This document shows, in pieces, positions 27,614 through 37,006 of a stretch of 64,000 bases of DNA. The notes under the pieces were generated by a model, which saw nothing but the letters and a program-made list of their open reading frames with translations, was not told the origin of the DNA and made no database searches. Within the stretch, counting starts at the first letter, position 1, and every line of letters starts with the position of its first letter. Location: NCBI RefSeq assembly GCF_001422645.1, contig NZ_LMLR01000013.1:42463-106462 (forward strand), given 5' to 3'. This DNA comes from Arthrobacter sp. Leaf69 (GTDB lineage Bacteria; Actinomycetota; Actinomycetes; Actinomycetales; Micrococcaceae). The position numbers and the translations under genes are program-made.

Positions 27614-29194
27614 ATGGTCAGCACGCCCACACGTTCGCCCGCGGCCTCACCGGCCGCAACCAAGCCGACGGCGGCCAGGACGGCGCCAGCCCAGGCACCC
27701 TCAGGCCCTCAGGCGGCCGGCCGCAAGGTCCGGGACTGGTACCGGGGGTTCTGGTCCGCCCTTGAAGGAACGGGCAAGTCCCGCAACGGATCCACGTACT
27801 ACCTGATCCTGGGTTCCACCCTCGCTCTGACGGCGATCGGCATCATGATGGTGCTCTCCGCCTCGAGCGTCGAGGCCATCGCAGCGGGGGAGTCGCCGTA
27901 CACGGCGGCGCTCAAGCAGGGGCTGTTCGCCGGGATCGGCCTGTTTGGCATGTTCCTGCTTTCCCGGGTCAACGTGGTCTGGCTCAAGCGCGGCGCCTGG
28001 ATCGCCATCATCGTCGCGTTCGTCCTGCTGGTGCTGGTGCTGGTCATCGGCCGCAGCGCCCTCGGCAACAAGAACTGGATCGACGTCGGGCCCTTCACGT
28101 TCCAGCCGTCCGAGGCGGCCAAACTGGCGCTTGCCCTCTGGATGGCCACCGTGCTGGACCGCAAGGCCAAGCTGCTGTCCCAGGCAAAGCACGCCCTGGT
28201 CCCCGTGGTGCTCCCGGGCGCCGCCGGAATTGTCGGGCTCATCCTGATGGGCAACGACCTTGGCACCGCCATGATCGTCATGATGATCACGGCGGCCGCC
28301 CTGTTCTTCGCCGGGGTGCGGCTGTACCTGTTCGGGATCGCCGGCGTCATCATCGCCGCGGGCACCGCCGTCATGGCCATCACGAGCCCCAACCGCGTCT
28401 GCCGCATCCTGTCCTGGACGGGGCAAACCTGCGCGGACGGCTCCGACCTGAACTACCAGTCGACCAACGGCCTGTACGGTCTGGCTTCCGGCGGGTGGTT
28501 CGGGGTAGGGCTGGGGCAGAGCCGGCAGAAGTACAGCTGGATCCCGGAAGCACACAATGACTTCATCTTCGCCATCATCGGCGAGGAACTGGGACTCGTC
28601 GGAACCCTCGTGGTGCTGGTGCTCTTCGCCATTCTCGGCACCGCCATCTACCGGGTGGTTGTGGCCCAGAAGGACATGTTCCACCGCGTCCTGGCCGGCA
28701 CCATCATGGTCTGGCTGCTGGGCCAGGCGACGGTCAACATGGCCGTGGTCACCGGGCTGGCCCCCGTGGTGGGAATCCCGCTCCCTTTCATTTCCTACGG
28801 CGGCTCGGCCCTGCTCATGTCCCTGTGCGCAATCGGCGTAGTGTTGTCCCTGGCCCGGGCACAGATGGCGCCGGGCCTCCAGCCGAAACGGCTCTTCCGG
28901 TTCGGCCCGGCCGGGCTGGCGGCGTCGCTGCGGAAGCGGATCGCGGCACGCGGCGCAGCGACGGCCACAACCGGCAACGCAGTCAAGACAGCCGGCACAA
29001 CTTCCGGTAAAACAGCCAAGACCGCACACCGGACCGCAGCCGGCAACGAAGCCAGGAAACCGCCTCCCAACACGTCGGCCCGTACCGCGCCAACCACCAG
29101 AACGCCGGCTGCCACAACGCCGGCCGCCAGGACGCCGTCCACCCGAACTCCCGCCCCCAGAAATCCCGCACGAAAGCGCAATAGGCCTTTATGA
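27614..29194 (+). CDS. ftsW: Septal SEDS glycosyltransferase FtsW
   Basis: It polymerises lipid II into septal glycan together with FtsI. A ~50-residue disordered N-terminus is followed by about ten membrane helices, with the SEDS blocks [39 protein letters not shown] and [14 protein letters not shown]. After about residue 425 it carries a ~100-residue basic Thr/Ala/Pro/Arg-rich tail ([20 protein letters not shown]), probably cytoplasmic. GAGGAG precedes ATG 27614, and the stop overlaps murG (ATGA). Confidence 0.95.
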   Translation: MVSTPTRSPAASPAATKPTAARTAPAQAPSGPQAAGRKVRDWYRGFWSALEGTGKSRNGSTYYLILGSTLALTAIGIMMVLSASSVEAIAAGESPYTAALKQGLFAGIGLFGMFLLSRVNVVWLKRGAWIAIIVAFVLLVLVLVIGRSALGNKNWIDVGPFTFQPSEAAKLALALWMATVLDRKAKLLSQAKHALVPVVLPGAAGIVGLILMGNDLGTAMIVMMITAAALFFAGVRLYLFGIAGVIIAAGTAVMAITSPNRVCRILSWTGQTCADGSDLNYQSTNGLYGLASGGWFGVGLGQSRQKYSWIPEAHNDFIFAIIGEELGLVGTLVVLVLFAILGTAIYRVVVAQKDMFHRVLAGTIMVWLLGQATVNMAVVTGLAPVVGIPLPFISYGGSALLMSLCAIGVVLSLARAQMAPGLQPKRLFRFGPAGLAASLRKRIAARGAATATTGNAVKTAGTTSGKTAKTAHRTAAGNEARKPPPNTSARTAPTTRTPAATTPAARTPSTRTPAPRNPARKRNRPL

Positions 29195-30339
29195 ACACCG
29201 AGTCGTCTTTGTCCGTCGTCCTTGCCGGCGGCGGAACAGCCGGACACATCAGCCCGCTCCTGGCCATCGCGCACGCCCTCCGCGAGGCCCGCCCCGACGT
29301 GCGGCTGCTGGCCGTAGGAACACCAGGCGGCATGGAAGCCCGCTTGGTACCGGCCGCAGGGGTTGACCTCGCCACGATCAGCCGGGTCCCTTTCCCCCGA
29401 CGGCCCTCGCTGGACCTGTTCCGGCTACCCGGACGGCTGGCGGGCGCCGTCAAGCAGGCCGGTGTCATCCTTGAGGACGCCCAAGCGGACGTCCTGGTGG
29501 GCGTCGGCGGCTATGTCTGCACACCGATGTACTTCGCGGCGTGGCGCCGTAAGATCCCCATTGTCATCCACGAGGCGAACACACGCCCCGGGCTGGCGAA
29601 CCGGGTGGGAGCACGGCTGGGCGGACACGTTGCCGTGGCGTTCGCAGCGACCAGGCTGGGCGCCTCCCGGCACGTCGGCATGCCGATGCGTGGGGAGATC
29701 TCAAGCCTCGACCGGACCGCTGCCAGGGCCGCGGCGCGGGCAGCCCTGGGACTGGACCCGGACCGTCCGGTCCTGATCGTGACCGGCGGCTCCTCGGGCG
29801 CCCAGAGCATCAACCGCACCATTGCGGCCTCGGTCGGCCTCCTGGCGGAGTCCGGCATCCAGACCCTGCACATCACCGGGCGGGACAAAGCCGTCCACGA
29901 CGTCGACGGCAAGCCACTCGCTGCACGCGGCTACCAGCAGCGCGAATACGTCGACGGCATGGAAACGGTGTACGCCGCGGCGGACCTGCTGCTGGCCCGC
30001 TCCGGCGCCGCGACGGTCTGCGAGGTCGCCGCCGTCGGCGTTCCGGCAGTTTTCGTTCCGCTGCCGATCGGCAACGGCGAACAGGCGCTCAACGCCGCCG
30101 GCCTCGTCGAAGCGGGAGGCGCCCTCCTCGTGGAGGACAGCACGTTTTCGCCCGCCTGGGTCCGCGAGCACATCATCCCGCTGCTGCAGGATCCGGACCG
30201 GCTCGCCAGAATGGCCGCAATCGCTGAAACGCTCGGGATCCGTGACGCCGACCAGCGCATGGTAGGCCTCGTCCTGGAAGCGGCCCAGGTAAACCCACCA
30301 TCAGCAAAGCCCTCGAAGCAGCACGGCAGGAAGCGGTAG
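29191..30339 (+). CDS. murG: Lipid I N-acetylglucosaminyltransferase (MurG)
   Basis: It adds GlcNAc to lipid I to form lipid II on the inner membrane face. It is a GT-B fold with [15 protein letters not shown] (11-25), [22 protein letters not shown] (about 191-200) and the UDP-binding [23 protein letters not shown]. The 382 residues match the family. It overlaps ftsW by 4 bases and lies 4 bases before murC. Confidence 0.96.
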   Translation: MNTESSLSVVLAGGGTAGHISPLLAIAHALREARPDVRLLAVGTPGGMEARLVPAAGVDLATISRVPFPRRPSLDLFRLPGRLAGAVKQAGVILEDAQADVLVGVGGYVCTPMYFAAWRRKIPIVIHEANTRPGLANRVGARLGGHVAVAFAATRLGASRHVGMPMRGEISSLDRTAARAAARAALGLDPDRPVLIVTGGSSGAQSINRTIAASVGLLAESGIQTLHITGRDKAVHDVDGKPLAARGYQQREYVDGMETVYAAADLLLARSGAATVCEVAAVGVPAVFVPLPIGNGEQALNAAGLVEAGGALLVEDSTFSPAWVREHIIPLLQDPDRLARMAAIAETLGIRDADQRMVGLVLEAAQVNPPSAKPSKQHGRKR

Positions 30340-30343
30340 AGGA

Positions 30344-31795
30344 ATGACCCAGCCCGAACACCAGCACACCACCACGTCCACCCGCACGGCGGAGTCCCTC
30401 GGCCGGGTGCATTTCATCGGCATCGGCGGCGTGGGAATGTCCGCCGTGGCCCGCATCATGGTGGCCCGCGGGCTGCCGGTCAGCGGCTCCGACGCCAAGG
30501 ACCTGCCGGTCATGGCAGACCTTGCCGCGGCCGGCGCCCGGATCTGTGTCGGCTACGACGCCGCCAACCTGGGCGACGCGCAGAGCGTGGTGGCGGGCTC
30601 AGCCATCCGCCCGGACAACCCCGAACTGGCAGCGGCGCGGGCCGCCGGGCTGCCGGTGCTCCACCGCTCCGAGGCACTCGCGGCCGCGATGGCGCAGGAC
30701 ACCGCAGTGACGGTGGCCGGCACACACGGCAAGTCCACCACCACGTCAATGATTGCCGTCCTCCTGCAGGGCGCGGGCCTGGACCCGTCGTTCGCCATCG
30801 GCGCGAACGTGCCCGCACTGGGCGTCAACGCCGCCAGCGGCAGTACCCCCATCTTCGTCGCGGAAGCGGACGAATCCGACGGGTCCTTCCTGAACTACCG
30901 CCCGCAGATCGCCGTCGTCACCAACGTCGAACCGGACCACCTCGACCACTACGGCACCGCCGAGGCCGTCTACGCCTCCTTCGACCGCTTCACCGCACTG
31001 CTCCCGGCCGACGGCGTCCTGGTTGCCTGCGCGGACGACGCCGGAGCCAGGGCCCTGGCCCTGCGGACGCTCGAGCGCGGCAACACCCGCGTGGTGCTCT
31101 ACGGCACCGGCGATGACGCCCATCTTGTGCTGCACGACGGAGGCCCGGGAGACGTTGCCATCAGCACTCCCGCCGGCCGCTTCCCCCTCGAGCTGCACGT
31201 TCCCGGACGGCACAACGCCCTCAACGCGGCGGCGGCGTTCGCCGTCGCCCTTGAACTTGGCGTGGATCCCGCGGTTGCCGCCAGCGCCCTGTCGCACTTC
31301 ACCGGGGCATCCCGGCGCTTCGAATTCAAGGGTGAGGGCCGCGGCATCCGGGTCTACGACGACTACGCGCACCACCCCACCGAAGTGCGGGCGGCCCTGT
31401 CCGCGGCACGGTCGGTGGCCGGCGGCCACCAGCTGCACGTCCTCTTCCAGCCGCACCTGTTTTCCCGGACCCGGGAATTCGCCGAAGAGTTCGCCGCGGC
31501 CCTCAACACCGCGGACACGGCCCTGGTCCTGGACATCTATCCCGCCCGCGAAGATCCGATTCCGGGCGTGAGCAGCCAACTGATCGCCGCGCACCTTGGC
31601 GCCGGCGGGAGGCTCGTCGGACCGGGCACGGAGGCAGTGCAGTCCCTTGTGTCCGCCGCCGGGCCGGGGGACATCGTGCTCACCGTCGGCGCCGGCGACG
31701 TCACGGCCTACGGGCCGCTGATCGTTGCAGCCCTGAACGACCGCGCTGACCTGAACGACAGGGCTGACCTGAACGACGGAGTGCCCGGTGCCTAG
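30344..31795 (+). CDS. murC: UDP-N-acetylmuramate:L-alanine ligase (MurC)
   Basis: It adds the first stem-peptide residue, L-Ala. It has HFIGIGGVGMSAVARIM (about 23-39), the P-loop AGTHGKSTTTSM (about 125-136), NVEPDHLDHYG and YDDYAHHPTEVRA. The 483 residues are normal. The last ~20 residues contain three LND[RG]-type units (LNDRADLNDRADLND) encoded by a 15 bp tandem repeat. It overlaps ftsQ by 8 bases. ddl and murB are not in this cluster. Confidence 0.95.
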   Translation: MTQPEHQHTTTSTRTAESLGRVHFIGIGGVGMSAVARIMVARGLPVSGSDAKDLPVMADLAAAGARICVGYDAANLGDAQSVVAGSAIRPDNPELAAARAAGLPVLHRSEALAAAMAQDTAVTVAGTHGKSTTTSMIAVLLQGAGLDPSFAIGANVPALGVNAASGSTPIFVAEADESDGSFLNYRPQIAVVTNVEPDHLDHYGTAEAVYASFDRFTALLPADGVLVACADDAGARALALRTLERGNTRVVLYGTGDDAHLVLHDGGPGDVAISTPAGRFPLELHVPGRHNALNAAAAFAVALELGVDPAVAASALSHFTGASRRFEFKGEGRGIRVYDDYAHHPTEVRAALSAARSVAGGHQLHVLFQPHLFSRTREFAEEFAAALNTADTALVLDIYPAREDPIPGVSSQLIAAHLGAGGRLVGPGTEAVQSLVSAAGPGDIVLTVGAGDVTAYGPLIVAALNDRADLNDRADLNDGVPGA

Positions 31796-32729
31796 CACCC
31801 GCCGCCCCGGCTACACGGCGGGCGCACGCCGGTCCCCGTCAGGGAACGGGGCCTCGGGGACGCCGGACGTCATTTCGGCGTCCAAAGACAGCAGGGACAG
31901 CCCTGGGAGCACAGACAGGGCAAACGGCCCCGAATCCGGCACCCCACGCGCCGCGTCGGGACCCGCAGCCGGAGCCGCAGCGAAACAGGCGGCCCTGCCG
32001 GCCCGGGACAACGTGCTGTCCTTCCCCGAACCAAAGGCCAGGCGCCGCAAACGCATCGTCGTGGGCACCATCGCCACCCTGGCGGTGCTGGTCGCGGGGA
32101 TCGTCGCCGGGGCTGTCTACTCTCCGGTCCTCGCGCTGCAGACAGTGAGCGTGGAGGGGACGAAACTGCTGACGGCGGCCCAGATCCAGAAAGCCCTCGC
32201 CCCGCTGCAGGGCAAGCCCCTGCCGCAGATCACCGACGGCGACGTCGCGGCCCTCCTGAAACCGCTGGTCCAGGTCAAAGAAGTCACCAGCCAGGCCCGC
32301 CCGCCGTCCACGTTGCAGGTCAAGGTGACCGAACGCGTGCCGGTGGCCCTGGTCAAACAGGGCAAGGCCCACCAGCTGGTGGACGCCGACGGTGTGAAGC
32401 TCAGCGACTCCGCCGACCCGGCGGCGATTAAGCTGCCGGTCATCGACGGCGGAGGCGGCACGCTGCCCAAGGACCTGTTCCATGCCATCACCGGGGTCTT
32501 GGGCGCGCTGCCCGCCGATGTGCTGGCCCGGCTTTCCAACGCCTCGGCGAAGTCGGTGGACGCCGTTGAACTCAAGCTCGTGGACGGCCAGACGATCGTG
32601 TGGGGCAACGCGGGGGACAAGGAGCTGAAGGCCAGGGTCCTCGAGGCCCTGCTGAAGGTGCCTGCGGACCCGGCCAACCCGGTCCGGATCTACGATGTCA
32701 GTGTGCCGCGGCACCCGGTCACCCGATAG
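31788..32729 (+). CDS. ftsQ: Cell division protein FtsQ
   Basis: A bitopic divisome scaffold of 313 residues. A Ser/Gly/Pro-rich cytoplasmic N-terminus of about 85 residues precedes one helix (about 90-112). A POTRA domain follows (about 116-187, LQTVSVEGTKLLTAAQIQKAL, with the RPPSTLQVKVTERVPVALV block), then the FtsQ beta domain. GTG 31788 lies inside the end of murC. A short 6 bp stem (32729-32734 with 32743-32748) just after the stop has no T-run and may not terminate. Confidence 0.92.
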   Translation: MPSTRRPGYTAGARRSPSGNGASGTPDVISASKDSRDSPGSTDRANGPESGTPRAASGPAAGAAAKQAALPARDNVLSFPEPKARRRKRIVVGTIATLAVLVAGIVAGAVYSPVLALQTVSVEGTKLLTAAQIQKALAPLQGKPLPQITDGDVAALLKPLVQVKEVTSQARPPSTLQVKVTERVPVALVKQGKAHQLVDADGVKLSDSADPAAIKLPVIDGGGGTLPKDLFHAITGVLGALPADVLARLSNASAKSVDAVELKLVDGQTIVWGNAGDKELKARVLEALLKVPADPANPVRIYDVSVPRHPVTR

Positions 32730-32867
32730 CTGCCGATCACTTGGCAGCGGAACGGCGGGGGCGGCAGGAAGACACCAAAAGAGGCGATTTCAGCGGTATT
32801 ACCGCGACACGCGGCGCCGGTTATTGAATGTCATCACACAAGGAAATAGCGTCACAGCATGAGTTAC

Positions 32868-32900
32868 TTGACATAACTATAACCTTCAAGTCGAAGGTTA
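32868..32900 (+). promoter_or_regulatory. Candidate ftsZ promoter with an 8 bp inverted repeat
   Basis: In the AT-richer 237 bp gap before ftsZ a perfect -35-like TTGACA (32868-32873) is followed 6 bases later by a palindrome. Its 8 bp arms TAACCTTC and GAAGGTTA (32880-32887, 32893-32900) surround AAGTC, and CTTCAAG recurs at 32911-32917. I find no TANNNT at normal spacing. The palindrome occupies the spacer and -10 region, so it could be an operator. Confidence 0.4.
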
Positions 32901-32966
32901 AGGTTCAAAGCTTCAAGCCCGACTCCATCAGTTTTCGCAATAGAACACGAACAAGGGACACGTAAC

Positions 32967-34193
32967 GTGGCAGCTCCGCAGAATTACTTGGCCGTCATCA
33001 AGGTCGTCGGCATCGGCGGCGGTGGCGTGAACGCAGTCAACCGCATGATCGAGGTCGGTCTTCGCGGCGTCGAGTTCATCGCGGTCAACACCGATGCGCA
33101 GGCATTGTTGATGAGCGATGCAGACGTCAAGCTCGACATCGGGCGTGAGCTGACGCGCGGCCTGGGAGCCGGTGCGAATCCTGAGGTGGGCCGGCAGGCT
33201 GCCGAGGACCACGCCGAGGAAATCGAAGAGGTCATCCGCGGCGCTGACATGGTGTTCGTCACCGCCGGCGAGGGTGGCGGCACCGGCACCGGCGGCGCGC
33301 CCGTCGTGGCCCGGATCGCACGCTCCCTCGGTGCGCTGACCATCGGCGTCGTCACCCGCCCGTTCACCTTCGAAGGCCGCCGCCGCGCCGGCTCCGCGGA
33401 GGCCGGCATTGACGCCCTCCGCGATGAAGTGGACACGCTCATCGTCATCCCGAACGACCGCCTGCTGTCCATCAGTGACCGCAACGTCTCCGTCCTGGAC
33501 GCGTTCCGTTCCGCCGACCAGGTCCTGCTGTCCGGTGTCCAGGGCATCACCGACCTGATCACCACCCCCGGCCTGATCAACCTTGACTTCGCCGACGTCA
33601 AGTCCGTGATGCAGGGTGCAGGTTCGGCCCTGATGGGCATCGGCTCGGCCCGGGGCGAGGACCGCGCCGTCAAGGCTGCGGAGCTGGCCATCGCCTCGCC
33701 GCTGCTGGAAGCATCCATTGACGGCGCCCACGGCGTCCTGCTGTCCATCCAGGGCGGCTCGGACCTGGGCCTCTTCGAAATCAACGAGGCTGCACGGCTG
33801 GTCCAGGAAGTCGCCCACCCCGAAGCCAACATCATCTTCGGTGCGGTCATCGACGATGCGCTCGGCGACGAAGCGCGCGTTACCGTCATTGCCGCCGGCT
33901 TCGACGACGTCAAGGCGACCTCGCCGTCCATGGACCAGTCCCTTCCGCAGGCGGCACCGCAGCGCCCGGCGGCCCCGGCCGCAGCCCCGGCTCCGGTCCA
34001 GGCTCCGTCCTCGGCCCAGGTCCAGCCGCTGCACGCCACGGTTGGTGCCTCCGGTTACGGCGGCTGGGGCCAGCAGCGTCCGTCCGCGGTCCCTGCAGAC
34101 TCCGGATTCGACGTCGACCTTCCGTCCGTCGTGGAGCCGGACCTGTCCGGCCGCCACTCCGACGACCTGGATGTCCCCGACTTCCTCAAGTAG
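32967..34193 (+). CDS. ftsZ: Cell division GTPase FtsZ
   Basis: The tubulin homologue that forms the Z ring. It has [17 protein letters not shown] at the N-terminus, the tubulin signature [10 protein letters not shown] (102-111), the T7-loop region [11 protein letters not shown], and an Ala/Pro/Gln linker after about residue 320. The C-terminal conserved tail [11 protein letters not shown] (398-408) docks SepF and other partners. The 408 residues begin at GTG 32967. It has its own promoter region and terminator. Confidence 0.97.
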   Translation: MAAPQNYLAVIKVVGIGGGGVNAVNRMIEVGLRGVEFIAVNTDAQALLMSDADVKLDIGRELTRGLGAGANPEVGRQAAEDHAEEIEEVIRGADMVFVTAGEGGGTGTGGAPVVARIARSLGALTIGVVTRPFTFEGRRRAGSAEAGIDALRDEVDTLIVIPNDRLLSISDRNVSVLDAFRSADQVLLSGVQGITDLITTPGLINLDFADVKSVMQGAGSALMGIGSARGEDRAVKAAELAIASPLLEASIDGAHGVLLSIQGGSDLGLFEINEAARLVQEVAHPEANIIFGAVIDDALGDEARVTVIAAGFDDVKATSPSMDQSLPQAAPQRPAAPAAAPAPVQAPSSAQVQPLHATVGASGYGGWGQQRPSAVPADSGFDVDLPSVVEPDLSGRHSDDLDVPDFLK

Positions 34194-34200
34194 GTCCTGA

Positions 34201-34240
34201 AGCACCATGGCACTGCCGGATGGCAGTGCCATGGTGCTTT
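34201..34240 (+). terminator. ftsZ intrinsic terminator
   Basis: A perfect 17 bp stem (34201-34217 with 34222-34238) with a 4-base loop GGAT and TTT at its foot lies 7 bases after the ftsZ stop. Confidence 0.9.
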
Positions 34241-34292
34241 CTCGTAGGATCGTATTTCTGTAAACACGTTTGGCAACGATCTGGGGTTTTGA

Positions 34293-35042
34293 ATGTTCTC
34301 GTGGCGGGCCGAAGTACGGCCGGGCGTCTGGGTGGCTTTCACCGACGCCGCAGCCGGCAACCTGGCGCTCCATGTCGGTGACAGCCCGTTGGACGTCCGG
34401 CGCCGGCGCGGGGACGTCGCAGCCGCAGCGGGGCTCGCCGGCCGGTCCTTCCGGTACATGAACCAGGTCCACGGCAACGAGGTGGCCGTCATCGGCGCCG
34501 CGACGGCGGCCGGCCGCCGTGTTGCTGCCCCTGACGCTGACGCCCGTGTTGCTGCCCCTACCGCTGACGCCATGGTCTCCCTGGGGGAGCCCCTGGCTGT
34601 GATGGTGGCGGACTGTGTGCCGGTTGTCCTGGTGGGGGACCGGGCCGACGGCGAAACTCCGGTACTCGCCGTGGTGCATGCCGGCCGCCCCGGCGTTGCC
34701 TCCGGTGTCGTCCCGGCCGCCATCACGCGGATGCGGGAACTGGGCGCGGCCCGGCTCAGCGCCTGGATTGGCCCGTCCGTCTGCGGACGATGCTACGAGG
34801 TCCCCGAGGATATGCGCCGCGATGTCGCCGCCAGGGTGCCCGCCGCATGGTGCACCACGGCCCGGGGCACACCGGGCCTGGACCTGCCGGCCGCCGTCCG
34901 CAGCCAACTGCAGGACGCCGGCGTGGCGGTCGAATACTCCGGCAACTGCACCCTGGAAGACGAACAGCTGTTCTCCTACCGCCGCGACCCGGACACCGGG
35001 CGATTCGCCGGACTCGTGTGGACGGACCGAGCCGATGAATGA
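34293..35042 (+). CDS. pgeF: Laccase-domain (YfiH/PgeF) family protein, purine nucleoside phosphorylase/peptidoglycan editing
   Basis: A DUF152/YfiH protein of 249 residues. In E. coli it prevents misincorporation of L-Ser into peptidoglycan precursors, and relatives phosphorolyse purine nucleosides. The metal site is present: MNQVHGNEV, VADCVPVVL, HAGRPGVASGVV and GPSVCGRCYEV. A 27 bp direct repeat (34518-34571) duplicates RVAAP[DT]ADA in a surface region. TAGGAT (34245-34250) between the ftsZ terminator and ATG 34293 may be its -10. It overlaps yggS by 8 bases. Confidence 0.9.
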   Translation: MFSWRAEVRPGVWVAFTDAAAGNLALHVGDSPLDVRRRRGDVAAAAGLAGRSFRYMNQVHGNEVAVIGAATAAGRRVAAPDADARVAAPTADAMVSLGEPLAVMVADCVPVVLVGDRADGETPVLAVVHAGRPGVASGVVPAAITRMRELGAARLSAWIGPSVCGRCYEVPEDMRRDVAARVPAAWCTTARGTPGLDLPAAVRSQLQDAGVAVEYSGNCTLEDEQLFSYRRDPDTGRFAGLVWTDRADE

Positions 35043-35793
35043 ACACCCCAATACGCAGCAGCCCGACGGCGGTCACACTGATCCGCGGCTCGACCAGCTC
35101 CGGGAGCGGCTCGCCGCCGTCCGGGAACGGATCAGCAGCGCCGCTGCCGCAGCCGGCCGGGCGGAATCGCCGCCGCAGCTGATCGTGGTCACCAAATTCC
35201 ATCCTGCCGAGGACGTCCGGCGGCTCGCCGCCCTGGGCGTCACGGACGTGGGCGAGAACCGGGACCAGGAGGCCTCGGAGAAAGCGGCCGCACTGGCCGG
35301 GCTGGAGCTGCGCTGGCACTTCATCGGCCAGCTTCAGAGCAACAAAGCCAAATCTGTCGTGAAGTATGCCCATGCCGTGCACTCCGTGGACCGGCTCCCG
35401 CTGGCCGGTGCCCTGGCCAAGGCCATGGCCGCCGAACAGGAACGTACCGGGCGGGCGCCGCTGGAGTGCTTCATCCAGGTGAGCCTCGACGACGACGCCG
35501 GCGGACACCGCGGAGGCGCACTTCCGGCGGACGTCCCGGCACTGGCCGAGCAGTTGGCCGGCTCGGCCGGCATCCGCCTCGCGGGCGTCATGGCCGTCGC
35601 CCCCTTCGGCGCGGATCCGGTCCCGGCCTTCGAGAAACTCGCGGAGCTCTCGGCGCGCCTCACGGCAGTCCACCCCGGCGCCACGGGAATTTCCGCGGGC
35701 ATGAGCCAGGACCTGGAACAGGCCGTCCGCCTGGGGGCGACACACCTTCGCGTTGGCTCCGATATTCTCGGTCCGCGTCCGGCGTTGCGGTAG
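35035..35793 (+). CDS. YggS-family pyridoxal-phosphate homeostasis protein
   Basis: A 252-residue single-domain alanine-racemase-fold protein that holds pyridoxal phosphate and is linked to PLP and amino-acid balance. The PLP lysine is Lys54 in VVTKFHP. Other blocks are DVGENRDQEASEKA, WHFIGQLQSNKAK, HSVDRL and the phosphate-binding SAGMSQDLEQAVRLGATHLRVGS. The start ATG 35035 lies inside the end of pgeF; the longer frame to 34615 is a shadow of pgeF. Confidence 0.93.
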   Translation: MNEHPNTQQPDGGHTDPRLDQLRERLAAVRERISSAAAAAGRAESPPQLIVVTKFHPAEDVRRLAALGVTDVGENRDQEASEKAAALAGLELRWHFIGQLQSNKAKSVVKYAHAVHSVDRLPLAGALAKAMAAEQERTGRAPLECFIQVSLDDDAGGHRGGALPADVPALAEQLAGSAGIRLAGVMAVAPFGADPVPAFEKLAELSARLTAVHPGATGISAGMSQDLEQAVRLGATHLRVGSDILGPRPALR

Positions 35794-35880
35794 GTTCAAC
35801 GTATTGGAAGGTAATGGCGGGGATTCCAAGGCTGCTTAGTCATTGATCGGCCCGCTCACGGACACGATTAGGAGTCGACC

Positions 35881-36411
35881 ATGGCCGGCGCTCTGCGCAA
35901 GACAATGATCTATCTTGGGCTCGCCGACGGCGACGAACACTACGAGTCCGAACACCAAACATCGCACAAGGATGAGGACGATTCCATGGAGCATGACCGG
36001 GAAGAGCGCCGTGCACCGGCGCCTGTCCGCGAGGTCCCCAGGGAAGAGCCCTACGCCGCTGAAGAGGAATATCGCGCACCTGTGACACCCATTAAGCGAG
36101 CGGCATCGAGCCGCGAAGATCACACCGGGCTCCGCCAGATCACCACGATCCACCCGCGGTCCTACAACGATGCCAAACTCATTGGTGAAAGCTTCCGTGA
36201 CGGCATCCCCGTCATCATGAACGTCACTGACATGGGCGAGGCGGATGCCAAGCGGCTCGTCGACTTCTCCGCCGGGCTGGTCTTCGGACTGCGCGGCAGC
36301 ATCGAGCGCGTGACGAACAAGGTCTTCCTGCTCTCGCCGTCGTACGTCGAAGTCATCGGCGATGACAAGAAGGTCAGTGAGACACAGGCGAGCTTCTTCA
36401 ACCAGAGCTAG
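35881..36411 (+). CDS. sepF: Cell division protein SepF
   Basis: The membrane anchor of FtsZ in actinobacteria and firmicutes. The 176 residues have an N-terminal amphipathic membrane-binding segment ([18 protein letters not shown]), a charged, probably disordered linker (about 20-78), and the C-terminal dimerising SepF fold (about 85-176, [30 protein letters not shown]). GGAG lies six bases before ATG 35881. It binds the FtsZ C-terminal tail encoded 1.7 kb upstream. Confidence 0.95.
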   Translation: MAGALRKTMIYLGLADGDEHYESEHQTSHKDEDDSMEHDREERRAPAPVREVPREEPYAAEEEYRAPVTPIKRAASSREDHTGLRQITTIHPRSYNDAKLIGESFRDGIPVIMNVTDMGEADAKRLVDFSAGLVFGLRGSIERVTNKVFLLSPSYVEVIGDDKKVSETQASFFNQS

Positions 36412-36424
36412 TCCGGATTCTGCC

Positions 36425-36463
36425 CAAGGATGCCAGGCGGGGACACCCTGCCTGGCATCCTTG
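36425..36463 (+). terminator. Terminator after sepF
   Basis: A perfect 14 bp stem (36425-36438 with 36450-36463) has an 11-base loop and lies directly after the sepF stop. The T-run is short. Confidence 0.75.
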
Positions 36464-36548
36464 CTGAATTATCCGTGTTGAAATAGAGGCGTAACTATCA
36501 AGAGGACACTGCGGTATCCGGAATGAACATGGAGATATGAGATAACTC

Positions 36549-36857
36549 ATGGGAATTGTTTTCGGACTTGTCTATATCGCACTGCTGTTGTTTTTTGTTG
36601 CCCTCATCGTCCGCCTGGTCTTCGACTGGGTGCAGATGTTTGCGCGGAGCTGGCGGCCGCGCGGCGTGGCGCTCGTCACCGCCCACGCCGTGTATTCGGT
36701 CACAGACAAACCCCTCAAACTGCTCCGCCGGCTCATTCCGCCGCTGCGGCTGGGCGGAATCTCGCTGGACCTTGGCTTCCTACTCCTGTTCGTGGCAGTC
36801 ACCATCGCCATGGGAGTGGCCAAGTTCCTGGTCGTGTCCCAGCCCATCACGGCGTAG
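36549..36857 (+). CDS. YggT-family membrane protein
   Basis: A 102-residue protein with two membrane helices (about 3-24 and 76-96) around the conserved loop TDKPLKLLRRLIPPLRLGGISLDLGF. YggT proteins lie between sepF and divIVA in many Gram-positives; the molecular role is unclear, with division and osmotic effects reported for relatives. Expression is probably separate from sepF, whose terminator lies upstream. Confidence 0.9.
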   Translation: MGIVFGLVYIALLLFFVALIVRLVFDWVQMFARSWRPRGVALVTAHAVYSVTDKPLKLLRRLIPPLRLGGISLDLGFLLLFVAVTIAMGVAKFLVVSQPITA

Positions 36858-37006
36858 CCGGGCGGCGGACCTGGTCCGCGGCCCAAACTGATAGAAACTC
36901 CGGTTTGACACTGCGGTGTTGAATTAGAGGAACCAGACCATATTTAGGTACCGTAGTTTTGACGGCCGGAAGGCCTACTGACTAACTAGACCAACGAGGT
37001 GACCAG

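Noticed and set aside
32928..35051. Open frame of 707 codons antisense to ftsZ and pgeF
   Set aside because: It covers two certain genes and a terminator, and its composition is that of a shadow frame.
36905..36964. Strong divIVA promoter from TTGACA (36905) or TTGACG (36959)
   Set aside because: Neither -35-like hexamer has a TANNNT at 16-18 bp; I left it unassigned.
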